DNA of 64,000 nt from Siphonodentalium dalli (taxonomy: Eukaryota > Mollusca > Scaphopoda > Gadilida > Siphonodentaliidae). Shown here in pieces: positions 47,701 to 59,285 of the stretch. The translations under genes and the position numbers were made by a program. Each line of letters begins with the position of its first letter. Position 1 is the first letter of the stretch. The DNA lies in the NCBI GenBank assembly GCA_032622095.1, contig CP136064.1, positions 173,920,310 through 173,984,309 of the forward strand, in the 5' to 3' direction. The notes beneath the pieces are model-generated. The model worked only from the letters and a program-made list of their open reading frames with translations, ran no database searches and was not told the DNA's origin.

Positions 47701-49689
47701 TATTATTGGCGGCCATGTTGGACGCCATCTTGAATTCTGAATTTTCTCCAACGCGGATTTTAGCGGATTTTGGATATGTTATACATGAGATTCTCCCGCG
47801 TCGAATGACATCAAAACCGCTTCTTTACAAATTTCTTCTGGGACTAACCCTCCGATGACCATACTAGTCCTCTATATGGGCTTATTTCAGAACCAAAATA
47901 AGTCCAACATGAACCAATGTCAATACATAGGTCCAATATGAAGTTATTTGTCCGATGATATATTGAAGTAGCATAATATTATCAATATCTATCAGGCCTT
48001 TCTGGACAACACTGAATGATAAAGGCTCCCGAATGCTAGCCTGTTTCAGTTAGTACATTTTTATATGTTAACCAATACGTTGGCGTTCCTTGTCACATTA
48101 CTGAATAGAGTTATGCCCGCTTGACCTCCGTCTTTCCTATACACATTGATATTTCAGACTTCAAAGAGGTATGGTCGATTACGGCAGACAATTCACACAC
48201 GCTAAATCAATAGCTTCTGCTGAGTAATCATATTATAATTCGAAATTATAAATACACATTGGAATACTTAAACTCAATGGGCGTGCATGCATGTGACCCT
48301 CCATGCGCCCCTCCATACCACCCATTTATAACAAGAAAATTTGAGCCATATACTTTGAAACAACTGGTTTTTGTTCGACATAGAAACAAGTCAGAAACTT
48401 TTGACTGCAGAATTTGTCCCCATGGCAGAAGAAGAATAAAACGTAGCCATCAAGAATCAAACTCTAACGTTTTGGAGTTATAAACAATGCTAAACTATCT
48501 CAACAGGGGAACCTAATAAGCTGTTTCGTATTCAAAGTTGGTAAAAATTTGCTGACTTGATTTTTAAAATTAGTCACATGTATTCGTGGATTGTTTTGTG
48601 GTTGCATAAAATTTATCACAAGAATATCACAATTCAGTGACTAAAATGAGTCAGTATATTTATTTACCTGAATAATTTTAAACTTAACATTTAGATGCAT
48701 AGCCGATATATACATGTACGTTCACGACCAATTCAGTCAGGGACAAGTGCATGCATGCGTTCAACGATGAAGTTACATCTTGTTATATCTGAAATGCACA
48801 TATACTGCCAACGTTGTTGCACTGCGTTCTTTCTGAATAAGTTGTGCATGGTCCAATGCCGGCGAAAAATTAGTTTGCCGACGATAAACACTCTTGGTAG
48901 ATCATGCCATGGAACTCTATACTCTGGCTAACGCCCGTAGAGATCATATTCAAAACCTTGGAACTTTTTGAACTTATAAAGTCTAAAAAATATCGCGGTG
49001 AATATATTTCTTAGTTATTATCTGTTTCTTAATAATGTACTTTACTGAAGGTGAAGCTCCCAACTCGTGCATGCCTTTAGAACTGTGAATTTTCTGAGTC
49101 GATATCGCAATAAACATTGAATTAATTACCCAGGAGAAATTCCATAATTACATGTAAACGACGCAAATCAAAATCTCTCACAAAGTCCCTTAAATCGTGA
49201 AATTTCGAGTTAGGACCTTCACCTACAGTGAAGTACACCATTAAGAACAAATAATAACAAGAAAACCAGCCAGAAATGGTAACGCGCTCAAGATAATATA
49301 TTATAAACCCATGATTGTAATTATAGAATCTTTTTCATTTATGTTATTTGTAATTGGCATAACCAAAACTCAACATTATTGACATAATGCAAACGACAAT
49401 ACACGAAATTGAAATGCTCAACTACACCTTTTACCAGGCTCGGCGTCGGGGTCGCACTACAGCTTGGCCTCGGGGTCGCACTACAACTTTGAATGTGTCC
49501 CAATAATTAACATTCTATAAATAGAACCCCCAGCGCTATGGCAGCGCCCAGGCGAAACAATAATTTGTACATTAGTATATTACAAGAAAACTAAGATGCA
49601 TGCATCAGGTCTACCATAGAATTGTTGTAGCTATCGATTATACATTTTGGAACACCTGTCTGTATGTACATGTATGTGTGTATGCATGA
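44706..49689. other. repeat-rich intergenic DNA, no gene recognised
   Basis: This holds two more copies of the AAATCCGC/CAAGATGG repeat (about 45530-45650 forward and 47700-47850 reverse) and several (C)AAAATGGC(GGT)CAA patches near 44800. Frames up to 130 codons (for example 47024-47416 minus, 46289-46510 plus, 48259-48483 plus) show no domain. A duplicated CTCGGGGTCGCACTACA-like phrase lies at 49441-49490. Confidence 0.4.
47700..47850 (-). repeat. dispersed repeat with AAATCCGC and CAAGATGG, reverse copy
   Basis: Read on the minus strand, it contains TTTGTAAAGAAGCGGTTTTG, CATATCCAAAATCCGC, and TTCAAGATGGCGTCCAACAT followed by GGCCGCC. Order and spacing match the copy at 42115-42300. Confidence 0.6.
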
Positions 49690-50032
49690 ATGCATGTCTG
49701 TATGTGTTATAGACGCTAACACTGCTCGACTGATCCGACTCGGATTTGGTATTTAACGTGTCAACTTGACCTCGCTCATAGGCATGTTTCTGGACCTTGA
49801 CCGATCCGACTAAAAATTTGTGTGTAGGACTACTTCGATCCCGGGAGCAATATGGACGGGTCCAATTTCACGTGGGACCATGTTCTCGAACGTATTGATA
49901 TAGGCATGTTTCTGGACCAATTGAACAATAGTTTGGCCAGACGCTGTATATACTGGGTACTGTCCAGATGGAGGCGATCACAAAAAAAATCCCTAAATAG
50001 CCCAACGAAGTCGAGTACATCAGCTAGTTTAA
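49690..50032 (-). mobile_element. RTE-like retroposon, reverse orientation, copy 1
   Basis: On the minus strand it begins CTAGCTGATGTACTCGACTT with CGTTGGGCTATTTAGG. Two CATGCCTATATGAG/GTCCAGAAACATG-type modules follow, as in the copy at 11200-11520. It abuts the next reverse copy directly, so the pair looks like one insertion next to or inside the other's AT-rich tail. Confidence 0.6.
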
Positions 50033-50041
50033 TATATATTT

Positions 50042-50531
50042 TGGAAATTTGTCTGTCTGTTTGTCTGTTAGCTATGGCCGGGAAAACTGCCGGACAGATT
50101 TGACGAAATTTGACACCTAGGGGATATTATTTCCAGGGAGTATTTTGGACGGGTCAAATCTTGATCCCGACCTGACTTTGACATTCAAAAAGATCAATTC
50201 AAGGTCAAATCTGGTAAAACGGAAGTATTTCAACGAAATTTAATACCTATATACTGTTACTTTTGTCCCAGGAGTGTTTCGGGTGGGTCAAATCATGACC
50301 CTGACCTGATCTTGACATTCAAAATTGTCAATTCAAGGTCAAATCGGGTAAAGCCGGGCGGATTTCGACGGGTACTTTTGTCGTGACTTTTGTCCGGGGA
50401 GTGTTTTGGACGGGTCAAATCGTGACCCGACATGACGTTCACCTTTAAAATGGTCAATTCAAGGTTAAATCGCGCAATTCTCCGAAAATCAGAGGGGAAC
50501 ATCCCGGACGAAGTCGGGTCCACCAGCTACT
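50042..50531 (-). mobile_element. RTE-like retroposon, reverse orientation, copy 2
   Basis: On the minus strand it begins TAGCTGGTGGACCCGACTTC and ends in a (CAGA)n-like tail at about 50055-50075 plus TTTCCAAAATATATA. TATATATTT flanks both sides (50033-50041 and 50534-50542), a plausible but AT-rich duplication. It has three GACCTTGAATTGAC/GGTCAAGGTCAGG modules, one more than the copy at 5867-6296. Confidence 0.65.
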
Positions 50532-50542
50532 ATTATATATTT

Positions 50543-52834
50543 CTAGATTTAGTTACAAACTAAATACCTGTATATTGTACAAAGACATGTTTGACAAATA
50601 TATCTGTATCAATATTACCATAGGGGTCATTAAAATAGATACGACGAAAAAAAAATTGAAGGGTGCATGTATCAGGTAAATTTTTATATTTCAAATGATG
50701 ACAGGAATGCGGAAAGTTGAAGTACCTACGTAATACTGGCTATCCGAATGAAGAGATATACATGTTCCCCGCAAATTTGATAGACTGATGGACAAAACCA
50801 CTGAATCCGTTGAATCAATATACATGTATACATGGATTAATTTATATGCATTGTTATACACAGTACTGGTATATAAAGGTACTGAAAATAACAATATTAC
50901 TAGTATACACAAAATAAACCATATATCATGGCTATGGGTTCTAATATCCGAATATGACAGCTGAGAACTTGGTGTGAATTGAAGAGTGGTGGTGTCTCAA
51001 GTATATCTAACCCTCCACGTTAGAAACATGCCATTAAATGTCATAAGTATAATCTAGCTTGAGGACAGAAGTTATCCATAAAAAAAACCCTTAATTCAAC
51101 CAGGTCCTCGCGCGATGTATGGTCGATCACATGATGATCTAGGGGGGATTAGAATTGTTGTATAAAAACAGCACTGCGTGTAAATATAAAATAAAATAGT
51201 GCTACATCTTATTACAGATTATTGCCATATATAATCAGTGACTATACAGACAGTCTGACAAAATAAAGTTTCAGTGACACTCTATCCGAAGAGGGGAATA
51301 ATTCCATCTGTTACAGTCATTGGAGCAATTATGAATCTGGAAAGGTGAAATTTCTAAGCAATACTAGATATCGACATGACGCGATAACATATAACGTAAA
51401 TGCAATATGGCCGCTGGCGACCATTTTTTCCTATAAAATTAAAAAAATATTTGATAGCTCTCATCTGATAGATCAATATCAAGATAAATATGAAGTTTGG
51501 TGATGATCGGATGAGTGAAGTGGACTGTGCTAAACGGTTTAGTATTAGTAATGCTTAAAAAGATTCTTACCTTAATATTTTTATGTTCACTTTATAAACT
51601 TCATTGAGTCATCTTTGTCATGTATTGAATTTGATATCTTTTGTTAACAGTTTATAAATTATGTATGTATCGTGTTCGTTATTATATTATATACACTTTA
51701 TAGTGTGTTTCAGAACGAAAAAACAAATGAATAAAATCAACAAATTTGTAAATTTAAAAACAATTCAAACGTTGTTGTATTCCATATCCCAACCCGGACA
51801 TATACACCAAATTTCAATAATATTCATTGAGAAACAACGGACCAAACGCCATATAGCACCCCGTATACATCTTTTATTCCGAGCTGGCCTTTTATTCCGA
51901 GTTGGCACACTTCGATTGGGGCGAGTTAGCCCTGGGGCGAGTACGCCGATTCCGACACCTTCTCTATTTGCAGCAGGTATACGTTTACGCTGATTTACGC
52001 GTAATTTAATTTACAAAGTTCCCCAATTGGTATCGTAAATAGAGCGACCTTATTTGACAGAGAATGCCTCTGTTATTGATTTTCAAGTTGCTATACATTA
52101 AAAACGACAAATTCACATGCTCGTTCAAGCGCAGTAGTCTATTTTCCCCATGTAAAAGGACATCCACAAATACTAAATAACGCTAACCTACTGCGAATGT
52201 TTGACACGACAACTGTTAACATATTTGGGCTGAATTCATCTGACGCGGTATTATTCCTCAAAATAAACAACAAAACCATCGTTACTTGGAAATGTAGTTT
52301 GGGCTAACATTTACATAAATCCTCCACATTGTTTATCACGACACACACGTCAGATGAAAAACAGCCATGAAGTAAACGGCCAAATTGGCCGAAACAAGAA
52401 AATCATAGTCAGAAATAGTAACGCCCTCAAGATCATATTATTAGCCATAAATATAAATTATAATATAAAATATATTGGTTGCACCGCCTCAGAATTCCGT
52501 TAAAACAACTAATCCTTCAAATTATTACAAAAGACTACGGCTTATTTCTGCTGGTTTCTCATTAACCACACCAGAAAGCTTCTAAATGCGGATCAAAAAT
52601 CGGAGGCATTGTGTTCCCGCCTTAAAATCTTCAAGAGTGCATGGCCCAGCCATTGTCATACCTAAACATCGAACGCAATTAACGCGGCCATAATAGTTAC
52701 ATACTGCAACTATAAGACATCCAGCGAATACACACCCCACGAAAACCCGAAATGTGTTGTCCTGCGAGATATCCCAACGCTATAGCTCAATTAATTTGAC
52801 ACGGCCAGGTTAGCCTTCCTAAATATCCTAAAAC
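50543..52834. other. intergenic DNA, no gene seen
   Basis: AT-rich DNA. At about 51410-51545 a reverse-oriented relative of the AAGATGGC tandem repeat is visible (ATATGGCCGCTGGCGACCAT). Frames such as 51661-51993 end in a low-complexity patch and show no domain. Confidence 0.4.
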
Positions 52835-53330
52835 AATAAAGCTTCTCAAATCATCGGCATAGTCAATAGAACTTTCACGAACTTGGACATCGACACTTTC
52901 TAATCGCTCTACATAATCATGGTCAGACCTATCATCGAATACTGTAACTCTGCATGGAGCCCACATCCCAAATATCAAAGCATTGTGTTAGAGAAATACA
53001 AAGAAAAGCAACGAAACTAGTTCGTCAAATCAAAACTCTATGCTACCGAGACCGATTGATAAGACTCAATCTGATGTCTTTAAAATATAAAAGATTTAGA
53101 GGAGATCTAATCGAGGTATATAAACTGTTGAATTGTCATTACAATATCAATGCCCGTGACCTATTAGAAAGACATTCACCAGGAAGAACAAGAGGACAAA
53201 ATAGGAAAATATTTCTTCACGCAGAGGGTGGTAAATAGATGGAACTCTCGGCCATATTTGGTTGTTGAGGCTCCAACACTCGATCAATTCATGGTGCAGC
53301 CCCCATGTATCTCTGGCGTGTATATATACA
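52835..53330 (+). pseudogene. LINE reverse-transcriptase C-terminal remnant (CR1/L2/Jockey type)
   Basis: Across two frames it reads KASQIIGIVNRTF, VRPIIEYCNSAWSPH, IQRKATKLVRQIKTL, YRDRLIRLNLMSLKYKRFRG, DLIEVYKLLN, SPGRTRGQNRKIF and FTQRVVNRWNS. This order is the conserved region after the RT domain in CR1/L2/Jockey-group LINEs. There is a stop near 52895 and frameshifts near 52990 and 53215. The element is 5'-truncated, lacks the RT core and cannot be active. Confidence 0.8.
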
Positions 53331-53610
53331 TTTCAGGAAAGTAACTTGCGATTTGGGATTTATATCTTGTATTTTTTTTTTTAAATAAGCTACAAATAAA
53401 AAAAACTAGATAATAACATAACTATACATCTCGGCCCCAGATGGGTCATTTGATCAATATCATCCCGAAAAAGAATCACTTAGCGTGGTGTTTTCTTTGA
53501 ATAGACGTTTGAGGCCATCGAGTTTAGAATAATATCAGTTACCAGTTTCCGTATTGACACGCCTAATTGTTCCATAATATGCATCGATTTCCGGAGCTCG
53601 CTCTTAAGAA

Positions 53611-53809
53611 TATAAAAGACAAGCAGGAGTCGTCCTTTATCAAGTTACTGTCAGTTCCATTATCGGCCGGCCAGGGGATGCTAACTCTGTGATTTTATCT
53701 GACAGATTCCCATCTATTATCAGGTTTACGTGTGGAATTGAACACAATGAAGCACGGACGATGTACCTGTAAGCCTGACACACCGCTCATTATCCCTTGT
53801 CTGTTTTGA
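53611..53809 (+). promoter_or_regulatory. possible TATA promoter with short first exon
   Basis: TATAAAAG at 53611-53618 is followed 31 bp later by TTTATCAAGTT, a possible initiator. An ATG at 53747 opens a 20-codon frame (MKHGRCTCKPDT...) that meets CT|GTAAGC at about 53768, which could serve as a splice donor. The downstream exons cannot be identified in the window. This is a pattern-level call only; TATAAAAG also occurs at 54053-54060. Confidence 0.2.
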
Positions 53810-54582
53810 TCAATCTATCGAATGTTTGATGCCTAAATCGGACTTTAATAAGATACCTTTGCGTGAATTATTTATCGTTCTAATACGCTATGAAAACACA
53901 CGCGCTCATTTCTGCGCTCAGATGTATTGGCTTATCACAAGATTGTCAATAAGAGCGAACGCTGGAACAAAGGTATGATTTAAAATATAAGTAAAGTTTG
54001 GTAATAGTAACAATTAATTGGTAGGTATTACGGTGCACATAAATGATAAAAATATAAAAGGGCGGGTATACTTCGATGGTAGTCGGTGCATCTTTGGCGG
54101 TAATCATCAATTATTATTGTGTCATGTTTAATTACAGGGTGCGTTATTGTATATATCAATAACTCGAGGACAGAATGACCTTAAACATTTCATTATTGAA
54201 TACATTGAGCTACTGGCCAGATGTATGTCAAAGACGGGCGTCAATTCCGTATTCAACCGCGTGTTCCTAAAAGGCATACAATTGAATCGGGTTATTCGCC
54301 GTATATAAATTATTAATACTAAAGATGTTGTACAATTTCAGAAGCTATATATATAGGCGAAATTATACGAGCAATAAATACATGTAACCTATACAATGGC
54401 ACATCCCTGTTCACCGCTGGTCTATCACCCCTCGCCCACCACACTCATAGTCATTCACCAATTTCACTGAATAACCCCGCCCATATAACTAATCACTGAT
54501 CTATTGAAAAGTGTTGACTTGTAAAATACATTGACATGTATCACCAACGCCAATTTCCTACGTAAAAGATTGTTATAAAGTT
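53810..54582. other. intergenic DNA, no gene seen
   Basis: AT-rich sequence with a second TATAAAAG at 54053-54060. No coding exon or repeat was recognised. Confidence 0.4.
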
Positions 54583-54753
54583 ATTATACAATGTTGTGTA
54601 AAGTATGTGTTTTTCTTGTACATATACGAGTCGAGGCTGCATGTGGTGAAAAAGTCATATTGGACGAGAGGCGTAGCGTCGAGTCCAATATGACTTTTCG
54701 CCACAACCTGGACGAGTATAAGAAAACACATACTATACACAACATTGTATAAT
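54583..54753. mobile_element. foldback MITE with arms of about 70-80 bp
   Basis: ATTATACAATGTTGTGTA on the left pairs with TACACAACATTGTATAAT on the right. Inner arm sequence includes AAAAGTCATATTGGAC and GTCCAATATGACTTTT around a loop of about 20 bp (GAGAGGCGTAGCGTCGA). Downstream, 54820-54880 carries further AAAAGTCATATAGTCC-like pieces, a probable degraded relative. No target duplication could be fixed. Confidence 0.7.
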
Positions 54754-55300
54754 GATATTTTAATTATTCACCTGTATGTATATCAAAATGACGTCACCCG
54801 GAGTCCCGATAACTTTTATAAAAGTCATATAGTCCAACATAACTTTCGGGAGTCCAAAATGACTTTTTCCCGGATTATCATGTGACGGCTTTTGCCCAGT
54901 CAGAAATAGTGTTAGTTAAGGGATGGATAATAATATATTATATTTGACCTCCGATTGCACATGTGTATGTACAACCGAGGAACGCCGGAATAGGCTTTGA
55001 AAATGAATACAATAATTCAAGGCTAGAATTATTGTGTTCATATTCAAATGTTCTACAGAGAAACATATTGAACGCATTATTGCATTCATAAGCTGTTCCA
55101 TATATTCGGAAACGAAATATATACATATACTTCCAAAACATATAAAAGGTCGCCGACCACAAGCCCCCGAAAAGGGTGGGGTGAAGGAGAAGATCACTCG
55201 ATCTTTTCGACCATCCCGGACGCGAAAGCGCCCATCTACTCACTTTACCCCCGAAAAGGTGGCTTTTTAGTAAGGATAGCTTTTTTTTAACTCTGTCAAA
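54754..55300. other. intergenic DNA, no gene seen
   Basis: Frames at 54938-55372 (minus) and 55034-55270 (plus) overlap on opposite strands with no domain. The 55150-55260 block is locally GC-rich (CGCCGACCACAAGCCCCCG) and may be a fragment of an unrecognised repeat. Confidence 0.35.
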
Positions 55301-55790
55301 ATTCATCGGACCATGACCAAATTCAAACTTGGCCTTTGTCTTCTGAAATTTGAACCACGTACCAAATATCAAGAGATTCTGTTGAATTTAAAAACAATCA
55401 GATAACTAAAAGTAAAGTTATCACCCGGAACCAAAAATAATCGGCAAATTATAAATCGGCAAAAATGGGCGGGAAGAACCCATATTCGAACGTGACCTGT
55501 ATGTTGGAGCTGATGACATCACATACCAAATTAGGTTCAGATCCGATCAAACAAACTAAAGTTATCACCCGGAAACCTCAAAACGACAAAATTCTAAGTA
55601 GAAAAGGGGCCATAACTCCGGCCAAAATGGGCGGACCGAACCCATATTTGAACTTGAGCTGATAAACTCACATACCAAATTTGGTTTCGATTCGATTGCA
55701 CAAAATAAAGTTCTCATCCGGAACTTTCCGTCCTGACGCAGTGACGGAGGGACACCGGCTATTTTAAATTTTTAATAGCCCCCCACAAAA
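55301..55790 (+). repeat. diverged tandem repeat with AAAATGGGCGG core
   Basis: Three diverged units (about 55300, 55400-55560 and 55560-55700) share CACATACCAAATT(A/T)GGTT, AAAGTTATCACCCGGAA and AAAATGGGCGG(G/A). A phrase GGGGCCATAACTCCGGC occurs in the third unit. The element ends in a GACGCAGTGACGGAGGGACA-like block. Similar GGGGCCATAACTC repeats are familiar to me from mollusc genomes, which is the basis for suspecting that group. Confidence 0.6.
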
Positions 55791-56249
55791 TAAAAATTCT
55801 GGGAACAACAAAAACTCGAACAAGACATGGTTTTGCCCAAACTGCAAGTCGGAGTTCAGTTTCCTCGCTACGCTGATATGACCACTGCCATCACGACTAC
55901 ATAATGTAAGGAAACCTTACCTTTTTTATTTAAGACTTTTGTCGGTTAATGTACATTTCTTTCTGCAGTATTCTGAGAAACTAAACTGCCAATATTCATT
56001 TGGAAATTGTCTAATAGGTCAAATCAGAATAACAATGTTACATTTAACCTATTTTGTATGGTATACGTGGTGGCAGTGGTCAGACCTGCATAGCGAGGGG
56101 GCTGAATTATGCCATGTTGGGTCTTCCAGCAGTTCTATTGAGTTGGGAGAAGTAAAGGGATCGTATAGTATCGCGTCGGTTCTCTTATGGATTGAGGAAG
56201 CATTATAAAATAAAGAGAGCACAACCTTCAGGGGGACATTTTTCCAAAT

Positions 56250-56257
56250 CTCTCTCT

Positions 56258-56300
<43 letters not shown>

Positions 56301-56346
56301 CTCCCTCTCTCCCCCTCTCTCTCTCCCCCCTCTCTCTCTCTCTCTC
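56250..56346. repeat. (CT)n microsatellite
   Basis: About 97 bp of CT/TC dinucleotides with short C- and T-rich interruptions. It generates serine/leucine- or arginine/glutamate-rich spurious frames on both strands. Confidence 0.95.
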
Positions 56347-58175
56347 ATCGCACCCCCCAAGTCATATTGTCAAGCCTAGAGCTACATACACTTCCTGTGA
56401 TTAATTCTGATTACCCAGAGTTCCGCGCTGACAGCTCCATATCCCCATCAAGTTATATGGACAGTGACCGGAAATAAGATCCTTTCAGAGATTTCACGAT
56501 GAGCCAAAATCACTATACTTTATTTCACAGAGAGATAACATATCGGCTACGAACACACTTGTCTTCATTTTCATTATAATCTTGTGTCTCTATGTACCTC
56601 TGAGTTGGTTGTTAACCCATTCTCTACTAAATGGATTCTCCCAACCAGTTTTTCGAGTATATATTGGAATTGTATATTATTTATTTGGAGGGGTGTTCGT
56701 GAAAAATAAGCAGACAGGAAAACAGATATATACAAGAACAGAATAAAGGATTCCTATTCATTGGTGGGGAATGCTTAAATAATATGACCACGTTTGTTGA
56801 ACTTATTATTTGAACATTTCCTAATGGAACTACTCGTCGATGAGTAGTTAATAAAGAATGGGTCCACCTTTCACGTTGCTGCCCGGTACGTTCGGGGCGA
56901 CTAAAATGCCGCGTTTGCCACTATAATTATGAACCAACCTTGTGATGTACCGTATAATGTGAGGTAATTTCACCCAAACCTTGGGTGTTTATTTCACACC
57001 ACTTTCTGGGATAACCTGTGTGTCGACTGAGAACCTGCGTGCCAATTGAGGAGAACACGCGAGGGATTTGTGTAAATGTTAGCCCAAACGACATTTCGAA
57101 GTAACGACTGCTTTGTTGTTTATTTCGAGGAATAATACCGCATCATATGAATTCAGCCCAAATATATTGACAGGTGTCAAGGGTCTAACTCTATACTGAG
57201 CAATAAAAAACTAATATAATAAATACCGAGTATATTTAATTTAACGCCAATGGGTCGTTTATGTGCGTTTAAGAGTGTATTTATGCCTAAAGCAAAGTGA
57301 AATAACGATCTTAAAATGAATTGGCCGGTATATTTTATTAGTTATCAGGGTTACCAGGGTCGTAGTTGCATAAATTACAATATATCTTATTTTTATGCTA
57401 AGATAATTGCGTGGTTATATGTTGTAGCTTGATCGGTATCGATCGGTATTGAGGTTAACACAAATCCCATATATGGAAATTCCAAATATGGAAAGTGACT
57501 TGCGCATGCGCAAAACAGATACAATGGTCTTCCTAAAAACGAAGCAATGAACGATGGTTAACAACAAACACCGACCCAGTTAAATAACGACATTAGATGG
57601 CGGTGTCTTGCGTCTTTAAGAGTGTGTTGATGTCTAAATCATGTGATTAACTAATTAAAAATTAATTCGACTAAATATTTCGATAATTATCAGGTCCGCA
57701 GTTCGATCATGAAAATCTTTCTGATTTTTATGTTAAGATTATTGCTCGGTATTTCACACATTTTCTCCTAGTCGAGCCGGGGCTGGAGTACACTTTTTAG
57801 TGACCATAAATCTATAGCTTCCGTTTTACTTTTAGCGAAGAAATATTGTCAACTGTTTGCACGTTTATTCTCACGTAAACCGTGTTTATATCAGTTTTAT
57901 CCTATTTGTTGTTGTGTATTGCATTACTTTGATCAAGTCTGCGCTTGTGTTATTCTCACAAAAGGTAATGGGTGTTTACATTTCACAATTCCGATTGTGG
58001 TGTACAGTACCTGAGCCGACTCTCATTTCGCATTACTTTCGTTTTTATCGAAATATAACCGTTTTCTATGGAGATTCCCATGTAAATTTGTTCAACCAAA
58101 AAAATTCATAGTTTTGTCAATTTCAAGCTAGTTTAATACTTTATAGCACGATCAGGGCATAATCTGGCCTATCGA
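56347..58175. other. intergenic DNA, no gene seen
   Basis: A TTAACCCATTCTCTACTAA-type repeat end (about 56612) with a partner near 56860 (AGAATGGGTCCA) resembles the block starting at about 24512 (TTAACCCTTTCTATGCTAA). Both contain GTAGTTCC and GGAAATGTT motifs, which suggests another TTAA MITE family. Otherwise nothing is recognised; the frame at 57857-58111 has no domain. Confidence 0.4.
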
Positions 58176-58720
58176 GTAGACGTTCCTTCAGTGTGCACAA
58201 CAAATATTTGGTCCCAACGAAGCAGGCTAAAAAAAATCCTGAAATTTGTCAATTTTACCATGAGTGTGAATAAAATATTCATTTAAACTTCCAAAATTGG
58301 TTGAAATATGCTCAACAACATTCAGTTGAATGGTGACATTATTTATAGTCACCGACTAACTTCCACGATGAATCAAATTTGTTTTTATTGGTGACAATTA
58401 TGTCGCGAGTCATAAAATATGGTAGACGTTCCTTCAGTGTGCACAACAAATATTTGGTCCCAACAAAGCAGGCTAAAATCCTGAAATTTGTCAATTTTAC
58501 TTTGAGTGTGAATAAAATATTCATTTAAACTTCAAAAATTGGTTGAAATATGCTCAACAACATTCAGTTGAATGGTGACATTATTTATAGTCACCGACTA
58601 ACTTCCACGATGAATCAAATTTGTTTTTATTGGTCTCAATTATGTCGCGAGTCATAAAAATGTAAATTTTCTGACGAAAAAAAATTCATTGTTTCGCCAA
58701 TTTCAAGCTAGTATTAAGCA
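58176..58720 (+). repeat. 247-bp tandem duplication
   Basis: Two near-identical units start TAGACGTTCCTTCAGTGTGC at 58176 and 58423. They include TATTTGGTCCCAAC, GAATAAAATATTCATTTAAA, and CAACATTCAGTTGAATGGTG followed by ACATTATTTATAGTC. A part of a third copy, lacking its first half, is at 59120-59285. The shared end AATTTCAAGCTAGT also occurs at 58120-58133. Confidence 0.9.
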
Positions 58721-58736
58721 TGGTCAGGGCATTACA

Positions 58737-59119
58737 TAATTATAATGATTAAGATTGCTAAAGAACTGGAATAATGAAATGGGAAACTTCTACTGACATC
58801 TGGTAAGGATTGAGGAGCGGATGCTAGAGGCCCCCACCCCACCCCACCCCCATGGAATACGGAATACCACTTAACACAGAAGTTGGAATACGGAATACCA
58901 GTTAACAGCCATATGGAATACATAAAAATATATGAAAACTTCATTTTTTGGAAGGTCGGCGTACGAATACCGGTATTTTTGGAATACCGAATACCTCCTA
59001 ACAGAGGGGCCGGAATACGGCGTACCTCATAACAGGGCATGGAATACGGCGTACGAAAAAGGGGGGTGGGGGCCTCATGTTATGGAGCCTCCCAATATAT
59101 TGTCTGCTCCACATCTCAA
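58737..59119. repeat. GGAATAC short-repeat block between duplicated units
   Basis: About eight loosely spaced GGAATACGGAATACC or GGAATACGGCGTAC motifs separated by TTAACA / TAACAG lie between copies of the 247-bp unit. A CCCACCCCACCCC run is present on the left and GGGGGGTGGGGG on the right (58838-58850 and 59061-59071), so the block is imperfectly palindromic. It may be an insertion in the 247-bp repeat array. Confidence 0.6.
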
Positions 59120-59285
59120 TAGAATTCAACAACATTCAGTTGAATGGTGACATTATTTATAGTCACCGACTAACTTCCACGATGAATCAAATTTGTTTTT
59201 ATTGGTGACAATTATGTCGCGAGTCATAAAAATGTAAATTTTCTGAAGAAAAAAAATTCATTGGTTTGCCAATTTCAAGCTAGTT
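59120..59285 (+). repeat. third, partial copy of the 247-bp unit
   Basis: It resumes at CAACAACATTCAGTTGAATG and continues through CACCGACTAACTTCCACGAT and GTCGCGAGTCATAAA to AATTTCAAGCTAGT. It is nearly identical to the second half of the unit at 58423. Confidence 0.85.

Noticed and set aside
54053-54060. Second TATAAAAG as a promoter
   Set aside because: No initiator or sensible open frame follows at the right distance; AT-rich DNA makes the hexamer common.
56049-56404. Arg/Glu-rich and Ser/Leu-rich frames
   Set aside because: They are translations of the (CT)n microsatellite.
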